Below are positions 20,799 to 29,353 of a DNA stretch of 44,861 nt, piece after piece. The position numbers and the translations under genes are program-made. This stretch comes from a virus. The first letter of the stretch is position 1. Each line of letters opens with the position of its first letter. A model generated the notes under the pieces. The model was not told the origin of the DNA and did not search any database. It saw nothing but the letters and a program-made list of their open reading frames with translations. The DNA is taken from IMG/VR virus record IMGVR_UViG_3300036832_000955, positions 1 through 44,861 of that record; one strand, given 5' to 3'.

Positions 20799-21914
20799 AT
20801 CGCTGCCATCGACTTCCCCGCCAGCCCGACCGCCAACCAGCTGTTCGCCGCGCCGAATGGTGTCGTCTATCGCTGGCAGTCGACGCCCGGCATGTGGGTG
20901 GCGCAGCAGGTCACCAGCAGCGGCGGCGATTTCCACGCCTACAACAATGCATCGGCTGCATTGGGTGCCAGTGTAACGACGCAGCTCATTCCCAACACAA
21001 TCTATTCGGGCAACGCGGGTGGCTGGTACAGCACCAGCACGGGACGCTACACGCCACCGGCCGGTCGCTATCTTCTGATGGCCAGCGGTACTTTCGGCTC
21101 ACCGGGCGGTCCGACATTGGTGCAGCTTTGGCTGCGCAAGAACGGTGTGACTTTGGCCGGTGGTTTTACGGGCACAGCCATTCAAACTCCGGCGACGAAT
21201 AACTATTTTGGCGATCCGCAGGGCACGGCCATCGTCGATGCCAACGGCACCGATTACTTCGACTATGCGGTCAACGCCAATGCCGCCACGACTGTTTCGT
21301 CTTTCTGGTTCGCCGCCTTCCCGATCAGCGGCATCAAAGGCCCGCAGGGCGACCCCGGCCAGCTCGGCTGGCGGCTGCTCCAGCGCACCGTGGTGTCGAG
21401 CGCGCAGGCGAGCGTCGACCTGCTGCCCGCTAACCTGCCGGGCGACATCAACGATCTGGAGGTGACGTTCGATCTGCTGCCGGTGACCAACGATGTCGAT
21501 CTGTACTTCCAGTTTTACGGCGCGACCGGCGTGCTCGATGCAACGTCTGGGCATTATTCTTGGGTGCTCATCGGGAATAGTGCCCAATCGGCGGGCAACA
21601 CCTTCCAGAGCAACACGAGCGGAAACGCAGGTCTCACGGGTAGCATCCTGTTGGATTATGGCTCGGCCAATTTGCGGGTCGCCAACACGGCGGGCATGGG
21701 CATCAAGGGCTACTTCAAGGTGCCCAATATAAGAGCTTCAAACACCAAGGGTGTTCTCGCTCAATCGCAATATCTGCGAGGAGATGGCACGAATTATACG
21801 GGCTGGTCGATCCAAGGTAATCGCGTCACTTTGGAGGCGATCACCGGCCTGCGCCTGTCGTTCAGCAGCGGCAACATCGCCAGCGGCACGTTCAGCGTGT
21901 GGGGCTCGCCATGA
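20799..21914 (+). CDS. Virion fibre or appendage protein with a disrupted start
   Basis: About 371 residues if read from the ATC at 20799; otherwise 340 from the ATG at 20892. The residues between (DFPASPTANQLFAAPNGVVY then RWQSTPGMWV) are the usual start of this protein type, so the true N-terminus is upstream of 20892. The codon in the expected start place, 5 bases after GGGAGG, is ATC instead of ATG. The body has a C1q-like segment, then GIKGPQGDPGQ (collagen-like) and a beta-rich end. Translation could use ATC weakly, use 20892 without a ribosome site, or be impaired by the HNH insertion. Confidence 0.75.
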   Translation: MAAIDFPASPTANQLFAAPNGVVYRWQSTPGMWVAQQVTSSGGDFHAYNNASAALGASVTTQLIPNTIYSGNAGGWYSTSTGRYTPPAGRYLLMASGTFGSPGGPTLVQLWLRKNGVTLAGGFTGTAIQTPATNNYFGDPQGTAIVDANGTDYFDYAVNANAATTVSSFWFAAFPISGIKGPQGDPGQLGWRLLQRTVVSSAQASVDLLPANLPGDINDLEVTFDLLPVTNDVDLYFQFYGATGVLDATSGHYSWVLIGNSAQSAGNTFQSNTSGNAGLTGSILLDYGSANLRVANTAGMGIKGYFKVPNIRASNTKGVLAQSQYLRGDGTNYTGWSIQGNRVTLEAITGLRLSFSSGNIASGTFSVWGSP

Positions 21915-22099
21915 GCTGGACCCCCGACCTTCACCCGACCGGCGTGTGGGATGTCAGCGCCACCGGCAACGACACCACGCGCATCACCGAGGATGGCCGC
22001 ATCCGCCTCACCGAGGACGGGCGCATCCGCATCATCGAGCGCAGGTCCATCGACTGGACGATCACCACGTCACCGACCGCACCCTGGACGCCCAGCTAG
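21911..22099 (+). CDS. Small protein with internal repeat
   Basis: 62 residues, ATGA-coupled. It starts MSWTPDLHPTGVWDVS and contains tandem RITEDGRIRLTEDGRIRI. A short beta-repeat protein, probably virion-associated given its position before portal genes. Confidence 0.65.
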   Translation: MSWTPDLHPTGVWDVSATGNDTTRITEDGRIRLTEDGRIRIIERRSIDWTITTSPTAPWTPS

Positions 22100-22108
22100 G
22101 AGGAACCC

Positions 22109-22420
22109 ATGGCACTCAACAAAAACCATCAAGCGCATCTCGACATGATGGGCGCCTTCGAAAGCGCCGACAAAAACACGCCGCGCAATGCGCTGGGCAA
22201 CGCCACCTACACCATGTCGCCCGGCACTGGCATGCCGCGCACGCCGGCACAGATGGCGAGCGTGAAGAAAGCCGCGACCAAGTCGGCCCAGGCGCGCGGC
22301 CAGCGCGCCGCTGCACCGGCCATCGCGCGCTCGCCCACCGCACCAACCCAGCCCGCTCCTGGCGTGGCGACCGGCTCCATCGGCATCGCCAAACCCAAGA
22401 AGGGCCTGCTCTCGCTCTAG
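22109..22420 (+). CDS. Small late-operon hypothetical protein
   Basis: 103 residues with an AGGAGG site. Starts MALNKNHQAHLDMMGAFESA; the rest is Ala/Pro/Lys-rich and probably disordered. A short gene just before portal; unknown, perhaps a head-assembly helper. Confidence 0.7.
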   Translation: MALNKNHQAHLDMMGAFESADKNTPRNALGNATYTMSPGTGMPRTPAQMASVKKAATKSAQARGQRAAAPAIARSPTAPTQPAPGVATGSIGIAKPKKGLLSL

Positions 22421-22442
22421 CGTTTTTTGAAAGGCCGCGTAC

Positions 22443-25001
22443 ATGGCCGAAGCTAATGTCTATGCAGTAACCGGCAAGCCTGATCCGACCAATCTGGATG
22501 CCGACCGAGGGGCGGACAACGGTCCGACCCCGATGGACGACGAGCAGTTCGCTGCCGCCGTCAAGCAAGCCGTCGATGACGCCGTCGATTACATCGACGG
22601 ATGGGTCGCGCGCCAGCGCGCCGACGCGACCTCGTTCTATCGTGGCGACGCCTTCGGCAATGAAGAGGCCGGGCGCAGCCAGATCGTCATGACCGAAGTG
22701 CGCGATGCCGTGCTGGCGCAGATGCCGAGCCTGCTGCGGATTTTCTGCAGCTCGGAGCAGGTCGCGTCGTTCGAGCCGCGCACCGCCGACAAGGTCGAGA
22801 TGGCCGAGCAGGCGACCGATTTCATCAACTACATTTTCTACAACGACAACGACGGCTTCTCGATCCTCTACAACGCCATGAAGGATGCGCTGGTGCGCAA
22901 GTCGGGCGTGCTGAAGTGGTGGTGGGACGACAGCATCGAGATCAGCGAGTACTCGTTCACCAATCTCGATGACGGGCAGATGCAGCTGCTGCACAGCGAC
23001 CCCGACACCGACATCATCGAGCACAAGAGCCGGCCGGTGCCCGGCTGGACGCCGCCGCCACCGATGCCCCCGCCGCCGGCTATGCCGCCTCCTGGCATGC
23101 CTCCAGGCGGCCCAGGCGGGCCGCCTGGAGCGCCGCCGATGGCTGGCCCGCCGCCGGGTGCCATGCCGCCAGGAGCGCCTCCTGGCCAGGGTCTGACGGC
23201 AGGCCCGGCAACGCCGATGGCGATGTCGCCCGAGGCGATGGAGCCGCCGGCCCCGATCAAGCCACCGCGCCTGCACGACGTGCGCGTGCGGCGCCATCGC
23301 AAGAAGAACCGCGTCAAGGTCGAGTGCGTGCCGGTCGAGGAGCTGCTCGTGGCGCGCGCCGGTCGCGACATCGCGACCTCGCCGCTGGTCGCCCACCGCA
23401 GCCTCAAGACCTACAGCGACTTGGTGAAGATGGGTTACGACTTCGACCGCGTGAAGGAGATCAGCGGCCTGGGCGATACCTTCATGACCAACTACGAGGC
23501 GACCGTCCGCAACCCGGCGATCAACGCCTTCAGCCAGACCTTCGACATCAACGACGAGAGCGCCACCAAGGTCGTCTACGTCGAGAGCTACATCCTGATC
23601 GACAAGGACGGCGACGGCATCGCCGAGCGGCGCCGCGTCTGCATGGTCGGCAACACCGTGCTGCACGACGAAGTGACCAACGACGTGCCGATGGCGATCC
23701 TTTGTTGCGACCCGGAACCGCACATGATCATCGGCGGCTCAGTCGCCGATCAGACCATGGACCTGCAGATGCTGATGTCGGCGGTCGTGCGCAACATGCT
23801 CGACAGCCTCGCCCAGTCGATCCACCCGCGCACCGCCGTGGTCGAAGGCCAAGTCAATATGGATGACGTCATGAACGTCGAGACCGGCGCCATCATCCGC
23901 ATGCGCGCGCCCGGCATGGCGCAGGAGTTCAACACCACCTTCGTCGGCCGCGAGGCCATGCCGATCCTGGCGTGGCTCGATGAGGTCAAGGCGAAGCGCA
24001 CCGGCATCGTGCCGGCGTCAGCCGGCCTCGATCCCGATGTGCTGCAAAGCACGACCAAGTCGGGCGTCGATGCCACCATCCAGGGCGCCCAGGAGCGCAC
24101 CGAGATGACGGCCCGCTTGTTCGCCGAAAACGGCCTCAAACCGATGATGAAGGGCATCCTCAAGCTGGTCTGCGCCAACCAAGACCAGCCGCGCATGATG
24201 CGCCTGCGCGGCAAGTGGGTCTCGGTCGACCCGCGCATCTGGGACGCCGACATGGATGTGCTGGTGCACGTCGCCCTCGGCCGAGGCACCGATCAGGACC
24301 GGCTGATGGCGCTGAACGGCATCGCCACCAAGCAGGAAGCGGCGATGCAGAACATGGGCGGCGTGGTCAACCCGCTGGCGCCGCTCGACCGCTACCGCAA
24401 CACCCTGGCCAAGATGACCGAGCTGCTCGGCTACAAAGACGTCGACCAGTTCTTCGCGCCGGTCACGACGCAGACGGTGCAGCAAATCTCGCAGGCCGCG
24501 CAGCAGCACCAGCCGCCGCCCGACCCGAATATGATTGTCGCCCAGGCGCAGCAGGCCAAGGTGCAAGGCGAGCTGCAGATGAAGCAGCAGCAGCTCCAGC
24601 TCGACCAGGGCCGTCTGCAGTTCGACCAGCAGCAGCAACAGATCGATGCCCAGCAGAAGACCCAGCAGCAGCAGATCGACGCCCAGCTCAAGCGCGAGCA
24701 AATGCAGCTCGATGACCAGCAGAAGCGCGATCAAGCGCGCCTCGATGCGGTGATCCGGCTGCAGGGCCTGGAGCTTCAGTACGGCACGGCAGTGACGTCG
24801 AGCGACACCGAAGCCGAGCTGGAGCGCGCCCGGCTGATCAGTGAACTGGCCCAGCACAAGGAGAGCCTCGACCGCGAGGAAGAGGCGCACGTGCGCGAGC
24901 TGCACGCCGATCTGGCGAAACATCAGATGACCGTCGACCAGAAGGCCGAGGCGGCCAAGCTCGCCGCCCAGGCCAAGAAGGAGCAGCCCAGTGCTGAGTG
25001 A
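22443..25001 (+). CDS. Portal protein
   Basis: An 852-residue portal, the dodecameric DNA gate of the head, of the large podovirus type: FYRGDAFGNEEAGRSQIVMT, then CDPEPHMIIGGSVADQTMDL and TGAIIRMRAPG. An unusual proline/glycine/methionine-rich insertion occupies residues about 200-275, with PPPPMPPPPAMPPPGMPPGG. The C-terminal 170 residues are a glutamine-rich coiled coil (MKQQQLQLDQGRLQFDQQQQ and onward), comparable to the long barrel helices of P22-type portals. Flanked by head genes. Confidence 0.88.
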   Translation: MAEANVYAVTGKPDPTNLDADRGADNGPTPMDDEQFAAAVKQAVDDAVDYIDGWVARQRADATSFYRGDAFGNEEAGRSQIVMTEVRDAVLAQMPSLLRIFCSSEQVASFEPRTADKVEMAEQATDFINYIFYNDNDGFSILYNAMKDALVRKSGVLKWWWDDSIEISEYSFTNLDDGQMQLLHSDPDTDIIEHKSRPVPGWTPPPPMPPPPAMPPPGMPPGGPGGPPGAPPMAGPPPGAMPPGAPPGQGLTAGPATPMAMSPEAMEPPAPIKPPRLHDVRVRRHRKKNRVKVECVPVEELLVARAGRDIATSPLVAHRSLKTYSDLVKMGYDFDRVKEISGLGDTFMTNYEATVRNPAINAFSQTFDINDESATKVVYVESYILIDKDGDGIAERRRVCMVGNTVLHDEVTNDVPMAILCCDPEPHMIIGGSVADQTMDLQMLMSAVVRNMLDSLAQSIHPRTAVVEGQVNMDDVMNVETGAIIRMRAPGMAQEFNTTFVGREAMPILAWLDEVKAKRTGIVPASAGLDPDVLQSTTKSGVDATIQGAQERTEMTARLFAENGLKPMMKGILKLVCANQDQPRMMRLRGKWVSVDPRIWDADMDVLVHVALGRGTDQDRLMALNGIATKQEAAMQNMGGVVNPLAPLDRYRNTLAKMTELLGYKDVDQFFAPVTTQTVQQISQAAQQHQPPPDPNMIVAQAQQAKVQGELQMKQQQLQLDQGRLQFDQQQQQIDAQQKTQQQQIDAQLKREQMQLDDQQKRDQARLDAVIRLQGLELQYGTAVTSSDTEAELERARLISELAQHKESLDREEEAHVRELHADLAKHQMTVDQKAEAAKLAAQAKKEQPSAE

Positions 25002-25254
25002 CGATCAGATCGAAGAGGTGCGGGCGTTCTTCACCAGCCCGACCGGCATTGCCGTCTTCCAGCAGCTGCAGGCCACCCAGGTCGCCAGCTGGATGACGAG
25101 CCACGACACCAAGGAGCGCGAGGAGTGCTGGCGCCTGCTGCAGGCCGTCCTGCAGCTGGAGGCAGCCCTACGCGACGCCGAGGCAATGAAAAAGCTGACC
25201 CAGCGTACCCAGGATCGCCGGGCTGTTTACGGAACCCGTACAGCAGGAGTATGA
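24991..25254 (+). CDS. Small hypothetical protein between portal and scaffold
   Basis: 87 residues from GTG 24991 (AAGGAG upstream), overlapping the portal end by 11 bases. Helical (LSDDQIEEVRAFFTSPTGIA, then ECWRLLQAVLQLEAAL). Position suggests a head-assembly role. Its last codons include the 13-mer site 25228-25240. Confidence 0.75.
   Translation: MLSDDQIEEVRAFFTSPTGIAVFQQLQATQVASWMTSHDTKEREECWRLLQAVLQLEAALRDAEAMKKLTQRTQDRRAVYGTRTAGV
25228..25240. promoter_or_regulatory. Dispersed 13-mer site before the scaffold gene
   Basis: TACGGAACCCGTA, a 5-3-5 palindrome identical (with two more bases) to the terS-upstream site 16107-16121. It lies 20 bases before the scaffold start, inside the 3' end of 24991-25254. 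Confidence 0.5.
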
Positions 25255-25259
25255 TCCCA

Positions 25260-26264
25260 ATGCCGACCACCAAAGCTGACCCGGCCCCCCAAGGCCCCAG
25301 CCTGGAGGAAGCGGCCGTCAGGATGGAAGCTCTCCTCGATTTTCGCGAAGGCGAAGCAAATCAGGAAGCGACCGACACGGCCGACAAGGAAGCCCCCGAC
25401 ACCGAAGGTGGCGAGGGCGTTGCTGCCGAAGCCGAGCCCAAAGAGACCACCGAAGACAAATCGGATGCGGGCGAAGCAGAGGCGACCGCTACCGATGATG
25501 ATGCCGAAGCGACCGCCGACAAGAACCAGCTCATCACCGTCACTGTCGACGGCAAGACTGAGCAGATCACTCTTGAAGAGGCCGCCAAGGGTTACCAGCG
25601 GTGGGGTGACTACACCCGCAAGACCGCCGAGCTGGCGAACGAGCGACGTGAGCTTGGTAAGCACGCAGACGCGGTCAAGGAAGAGCGTCAGACCTACGCC
25701 ACCATGCTTGGGGCACTCAGGGACCAGCTGCAGGCGTTGCAGCCCCAGGAGCCCAACTGGGAAGAGGTGTACAGGAACGACCCGGTTGGATATGCGCGGC
25801 AGCGCGACGAATGGCGCGACAAGCAGGACAAGATCGCTGCGGCGAATTTTGAAATGCAACGCCTGCAGTCCCTGCAGCAGAAGCAGAATGCGGAGAACCT
25901 CGCCAAGATCGTGGCTGATGGCCGGGCCAGAATGCTCGACCTCAACCCGGCCTGGAGGGACCAGAAGGTCTGGGAGGCCGACCGAGGCGCAATAGTCGAG
26001 TACGCGCGCAAGGTTGGTTACACGCCCGAGGAGATCGCGCAGGCCTACGATCCGCGCGCCATCGTTTTCATGAACAAGGCGCGCCTCTACGACGAGCTGA
26101 TGGCCAAAAAGCCCCAGCCTGTCGTGGCGAGGGGACCGAGGGTCGCTACTGCCGGCGCAGCACCCGCGAGTGCCAACATCACTCGGCTCAATGCGGCTCA
26201 GCAACGTCTCGCCAAGAGCGGTCGTATCGATGATGCGGCCAAGGTGTTTGAGCAGATCATCTGA
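25260..26264 (+). CDS. Scaffolding protein
   Basis: 334 residues starting MPTTKADPAPQGPSLEEAAV; an in-frame ATG at 25251 is too close to AGGAG. An acidic disordered first 100 residues (EAEATATDDDAEATADKN) precede ITVTVDGKTEQITLEEAAKG with a YQRWGDYTRKTAEL segment, then a long helical domain and a basic end. This layout, directly before the capsid gene, is that of phage scaffolding proteins, which guide procapsid assembly and then leave. Confidence 0.82.
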   Translation: MPTTKADPAPQGPSLEEAAVRMEALLDFREGEANQEATDTADKEAPDTEGGEGVAAEAEPKETTEDKSDAGEAEATATDDDAEATADKNQLITVTVDGKTEQITLEEAAKGYQRWGDYTRKTAELANERRELGKHADAVKEERQTYATMLGALRDQLQALQPQEPNWEEVYRNDPVGYARQRDEWRDKQDKIAAANFEMQRLQSLQQKQNAENLAKIVADGRARMLDLNPAWRDQKVWEADRGAIVEYARKVGYTPEEIAQAYDPRAIVFMNKARLYDELMAKKPQPVVARGPRVATAGAAPASANITRLNAAQQRLAKSGRIDDAAKVFEQII

Positions 26265-26287
26265 TCTGTTGAGTTGAGGGCGTACCA

Positions 26288-27262
26288 ATGGCGTTGATTA
26301 CCAACACGTTCACGCGATACGACGCGACCCGCGCCGTGCGTGAAGACCTTTCGAACATGATCTACAACATTGCTCCAGTCGAATGCCCGATGATGAGCAA
26401 CGCTGGCCGTGACACGGCCAAGCAAACCCTTTTCGAATGGCAGACTGACGGCCTCGCCACGCCGGCCAACAACCCGGTGCTGGAAGGCGACGACATTGTC
26501 GGCACCGTCGACCTCCGCGCGCCGACGACCAGGGTGAACAACTACACGCAGATCAATCGCAAGATCGTCGCCGTCACCGGCACCCTCGAAGCGGTCGACA
26601 AGGCCGGCATGCGCAGCTACCTCGCCTACGAGCTGAGCAAGGCGGCGAGCGAAATGAAGCGCGACATGGAGACCGCCGTCACCGGTCTGCAGATTGGTGT
26701 CGCGGGTTCCAACACCGTCGCGCGTAAGACCGCCGGCATGGGCGCGTGGATCATCACCAACTACCTGCCGGGCGCGACCGGCGTGGCGCCGATCATGTCG
26801 GCGGCCAATGGCAACGGCACGCCGGGCACTGCCGCCGTGCCGGGAACCTCGCGCGCCTTCACCGAGGCACTGCTCAAGTCGGGCATGCAGGCGGTGTGGT
26901 CGCAGGGTGGCGACCCCAAGTCGGCGTTCATGAACGCGACGCAGAAGGTGGCGTTCTCGGCGTTCGCCGGCATCGCCACGCGCTACCGCGACGTGCCGGC
27001 CGGCAAGCAGGCCCAGATCATCGGCGCGGCCGATCTCTACGTTGGCGATTTCGGAACGGTGGCGGTCGTGATCGACCGGTTCATGCCGCTGAGCATCGTC
27101 TACGTCGGCGACCCTGAGTACGTCTCGCTGGCCTACCTGCGGCCCTTCCGCACCGAGGTCATGGCGAAGACCGGTGATAGCGAGAAGCGCATGATCCTCG
27201 CCGAGTGGGGCGTGCGCATGAAGTCCGAGAAGTCGTGGTCGGCCATCGCTGACCTCACCTGA
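26288..27262 (+). CDS. Major capsid protein (SU10/DUF5309 type)
   Basis: 324 residues; the pattern DLSNMIYNIAPVECPMMSNA, then LFEWQTDGLATPANN, then VNNYTQINRKIVAVTGTLEA and GMRSYLAYELSKAASEMKRD matches the DUF5309/SU10 major head protein with HK97-like fold. ATG at 26288 follows TTGAGGGCGTACCA. It lies after scaffold and is followed by a double terminator, fitting its need for high expression. Confidence 0.92.
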   Translation: MALITNTFTRYDATRAVREDLSNMIYNIAPVECPMMSNAGRDTAKQTLFEWQTDGLATPANNPVLEGDDIVGTVDLRAPTTRVNNYTQINRKIVAVTGTLEAVDKAGMRSYLAYELSKAASEMKRDMETAVTGLQIGVAGSNTVARKTAGMGAWIITNYLPGATGVAPIMSAANGNGTPGTAAVPGTSRAFTEALLKSGMQAVWSQGGDPKSAFMNATQKVAFSAFAGIATRYRDVPAGKQAQIIGAADLYVGDFGTVAVVIDRFMPLSIVYVGDPEYVSLAYLRPFRTEVMAKTGDSEKRMILAEWGVRMKSEKSWSAIADLT

Positions 27263-27276
27263 TCCTTTTCTGGGGG

Positions 27277-27302
27277 CTCCCCGTCCACGCACGGGGAGTT
27301 TT
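27277..27302 (+). terminator. Terminator after the capsid gene
   Basis: CTCCCCGT-CCACGC-ACGGGGAG followed by TTTT. Placed 15 bases after the capsid stop, it would reduce downstream expression relative to the capsid. Confidence 0.85.
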
Positions 27303-27306
27303 CACT

Positions 27307-27338
27307 GGAGGTGGGCAGCGTAGCGTACGCCCACCTCC
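27307..27338 (+). terminator. Second hairpin after the capsid gene
   Basis: A perfect 10-bp stem, GGAGGTGGGC / GCCCACCTCC with a 12-base loop, followed by TCTTTTCC. It directly follows the first terminator and may be a second, weaker terminator or a processing signal. Confidence 0.55.
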
Positions 27339-27359
27339 TCTTTTCCAGAGGAGGGATCG

Positions 27360-27668
27360 ATGACGAGGCGTTTGCTCGGCGTCGACCCGCTCACGGGCAC
27401 GGCGCAGTACTCAGACTACGACGAAGGCGACGATACGTTCCGCTACAGCCAAGAGCAGAACGTCGATGCGCTGATCGACTGGAACCGCCGGCTCTACAAC
27501 GAGCCCAAGGGCCGCCACGGCGAGAGCATGACGCGCGTCGCCTCGGTACCGATGACGCTGTATTTGGAGCTGCAGCAGCAGGGCATCCTCGATGACCCGG
27601 TGCGGCTCAAGCGGTGGCTCAACGATCCTGACAACCGTGCCTTCCGCACGCACCCCGGTGCCGTGTGA
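27360..27668 (+). CDS. Hypothetical late protein
   Basis: 102 residues, AGAGGAGGGATCG before the ATG. Ends LKRWLNDPDNRAFRTHPGAV, a pattern repeatedly found in small phage proteins between capsid and adaptor genes. Unknown function, probably head completion. Confidence 0.78.
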   Translation: MTRRLLGVDPLTGTAQYSDYDEGDDTFRYSQEQNVDALIDWNRRLYNEPKGRHGESMTRVASVPMTLYLELQQQGILDDPVRLKRWLNDPDNRAFRTHPGAV

Positions 27669-28306
27669 TGGCGGTCCAGATTGTCGACTACACGAGCCTG
27701 CTGGCGGCGTCGGCCGACTGGCTCAACCGCGCCGATCTGACCGACCAGCTGCCGGCGTTCGTCACGCTGACCGAGGCGCAGTTCAATCGCGACCTGCGCG
27801 TGCGCGACATGATGGTGCGCGCCACGACCACGTCGAACCTTGAGAACGTCGACCTGCCGCCCGATTGGCTGGAACACTATTCGCTGGTGATCGCGCCCGG
27901 CGGCCCGCCAGGGCCGCCGCTGCGCTACATCAGCGAGCGCGAGAGCAACGACGTGAAGGCCGAGGCCGTCATGACGTGGAATGGCGTCCCCTTCGCCTAC
28001 ACGATCATCGGCAACGCCATCGAGCTGGTGCCGGCGCCGGCCAACGATGTCGACCTCAACATGGTCTACTACCAGCGCATCCCCAGCCTGGGCGCGATCA
28101 ACACGACCAACTGGCTGCTCGCCAAATCGCCCGACCTCTACCTCTACAGCGTCCTCATGCAGTCGGCGCCGTACCTCAAGGACGACGACCGGCTGGCGAG
28201 CTGGGCGCAGCTGCGCGCTGCCCTGGTCGAAGGCATCCGCATGGAGAGCGAGGCGTCGCTACGCCCGCGCTCCGGTTTGGTCGCTCGACCCAAACAATCT
28301 TTCTAG
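27668..28306 (+). CDS. Head-tail adaptor protein (P22 gp4-like)
   Basis: 212 residues starting MAVQIVDYTSLLAASADWLN; then TEAQFNRDLRVRDMMVRATT and a helical end with LLAKSPDLYLYSVLMQSAPY. This matches the phage adaptor family (P22 gp4-type), which docks below the portal. TGATG coupling to the previous gene. Confidence 0.82.
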   Translation: MAVQIVDYTSLLAASADWLNRADLTDQLPAFVTLTEAQFNRDLRVRDMMVRATTTSNLENVDLPPDWLEHYSLVIAPGGPPGPPLRYISERESNDVKAEAVMTWNGVPFAYTIIGNAIELVPAPANDVDLNMVYYQRIPSLGAINTTNWLLAKSPDLYLYSVLMQSAPYLKDDDRLASWAQLRAALVEGIRMESEASLRPRSGLVARPKQSF

Positions 28307-28316
28307 GGAGGCGAAC

Positions 28317-28496
28317 GTGAACATCCTGATCTTCGCCCTGATCGTTCTACTCGTCGTCGTCATCGTGTGCTGGGTGATCTACCTCGTGCCGTTCCCGCCG
28401 GGTGGCCCGTCGTGGCTCAAGAACCTGCTGATGGCGGTGATCGCCATCATCGCCCTCATCGTCATCCTGATGCGGCTGCCGGCTGGCGTGCTGTGA
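28317..28496 (+). CDS. Small two-span membrane protein, candidate holin
   Basis: 59 residues from GTG 28317 (GGGAGGCGAAC upstream). Two membrane helices (LIFALIVLLVVVIVCWVIYL and NLLMAVIAIIALIVILMRL) with a short loop PFPPGGPSWLK. It resembles the Thivi_2564-type small membrane proteins found beside phage lysis genes. Being two genes before an endolysin, it is the best holin candidate. Confidence 0.72.
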   Translation: MNILIFALIVLLVVVIVCWVIYLVPFPPGGPSWLKNLLMAVIAIIALIVILMRLPAGVL

Positions 28497-28735
28497 ACCT
28501 GCTGCCGGCCGCCACCTACCTCATCGTGCTGCACTCGGTCGATGGTTTCGAGATCAGCGTCAACCCGGCGCAGATCACCCAACTGCACCCGACCCGTGAA
28601 AGCCGGCCGGTGCCCATGCCCAACCAAGTTATCGCGCCCGGCATCCGCTGCGTCATCGCACTGACCGACGGCAAATATTTTTCGGTGGTCGAGGACTGCG
28701 CGGTCGTTCGCAAAAAACTTGAGGAGGCGAAATGA
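28493..28735 (+). CDS. Small FlbD-like hypothetical protein
   Basis: 80 residues from GTG 28493, GTGA-coupled. YLIVLHSVDGFEISVNPAQI then RCVIALTDGKYFSVVEDCAV recalls the small FlbD-like beta proteins common in phages. It lies between candidate holin and endolysin; function unknown. Confidence 0.72.
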   Translation: MNLLPAATYLIVLHSVDGFEISVNPAQITQLHPTRESRPVPMPNQVIAPGIRCVIALTDGKYFSVVEDCAVVRKKLEEAK

Positions 28736-29343
28736 CGACCTACTCGCAGGCCGAGGTTGTCGACTGGCTGGAGGAGCTGGCCGCCGGCCAGCTCGACCTC
28801 TACGACGACAACATGGGTCTCGCCCAGGCGGCGATTGTGCTGCTGCAGGGTGATCAGCCGGCGCCCGAGCCATTGCCCGAGGGCAACCTGTCGCCCCACT
28901 TCACGCTGGCCGAGATGATCTACAGCGAGACCGCCGACGCCAACGGTCTCAGCAACGACCCGCCGGCCGCTGATGTCGATGCGCTTGAGGCGCTGTGCAA
29001 CGACACCCTGGAGCAAATCCGCACGCTGTGCGGCGACAACCCGGTGGTGATCTCGTCGGGCTATCGCAGCCCGGCGGTCAACGCCCTGGTCGGCGGCGCG
29101 TCGAACTCGGCGCACCTGTACGGGTGTGCCGCTGATTTTACGATCCCGGCGTACGGCAGCGTCACCGAAGTCTGCAACCTGCTGCAGGGCCACCTCCACG
29201 AACTGGAGATCGACCAGCTCATCAAGGAGAGCGGCGGCGGCGCGACCTGGGTGCATGTCGGTCGGGCGATCCCGCCCTCGACCGAGCCTCGCTACGAATG
29301 CCTGACCATCAACGACAGCGGGACCTTCAACGGCATTGTCTAG
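28732..29343 (+). CDS. Endolysin, M15A-type peptidase
   Basis: 203 residues. The zinc peptidase core is clear: LSPHFTLAEM, then PVVISSGYRSPAVNALVGGA with SNSAHLYGCAADF giving H128 and D135 (H-x6-D) and H175 in WVHV. It cleaves peptidoglycan cross-links or stems at lysis. GAGGAGGCGAA precedes the ATG. The 50-residue N-terminus has a helix but no signal peptide, so release would need the holin. Confidence 0.88.
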   Translation: MTTYSQAEVVDWLEELAAGQLDLYDDNMGLAQAAIVLLQGDQPAPEPLPEGNLSPHFTLAEMIYSETADANGLSNDPPAADVDALEALCNDTLEQIRTLCGDNPVVISSGYRSPAVNALVGGASNSAHLYGCAADFTIPAYGSVTEVCNLLQGHLHELEIDQLIKESGGGATWVHVGRAIPPSTEPRYECLTINDSGTFNGIV

Positions 29344-29353
29344 GGAGAGGTGC

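Noticed and set aside
22116-23723. Minus-strand open frame of 535 codons under the portal gene
   Set aside because: Shadow of the portal; its composition is repetitive H/R/A/V and no start signal is seen.
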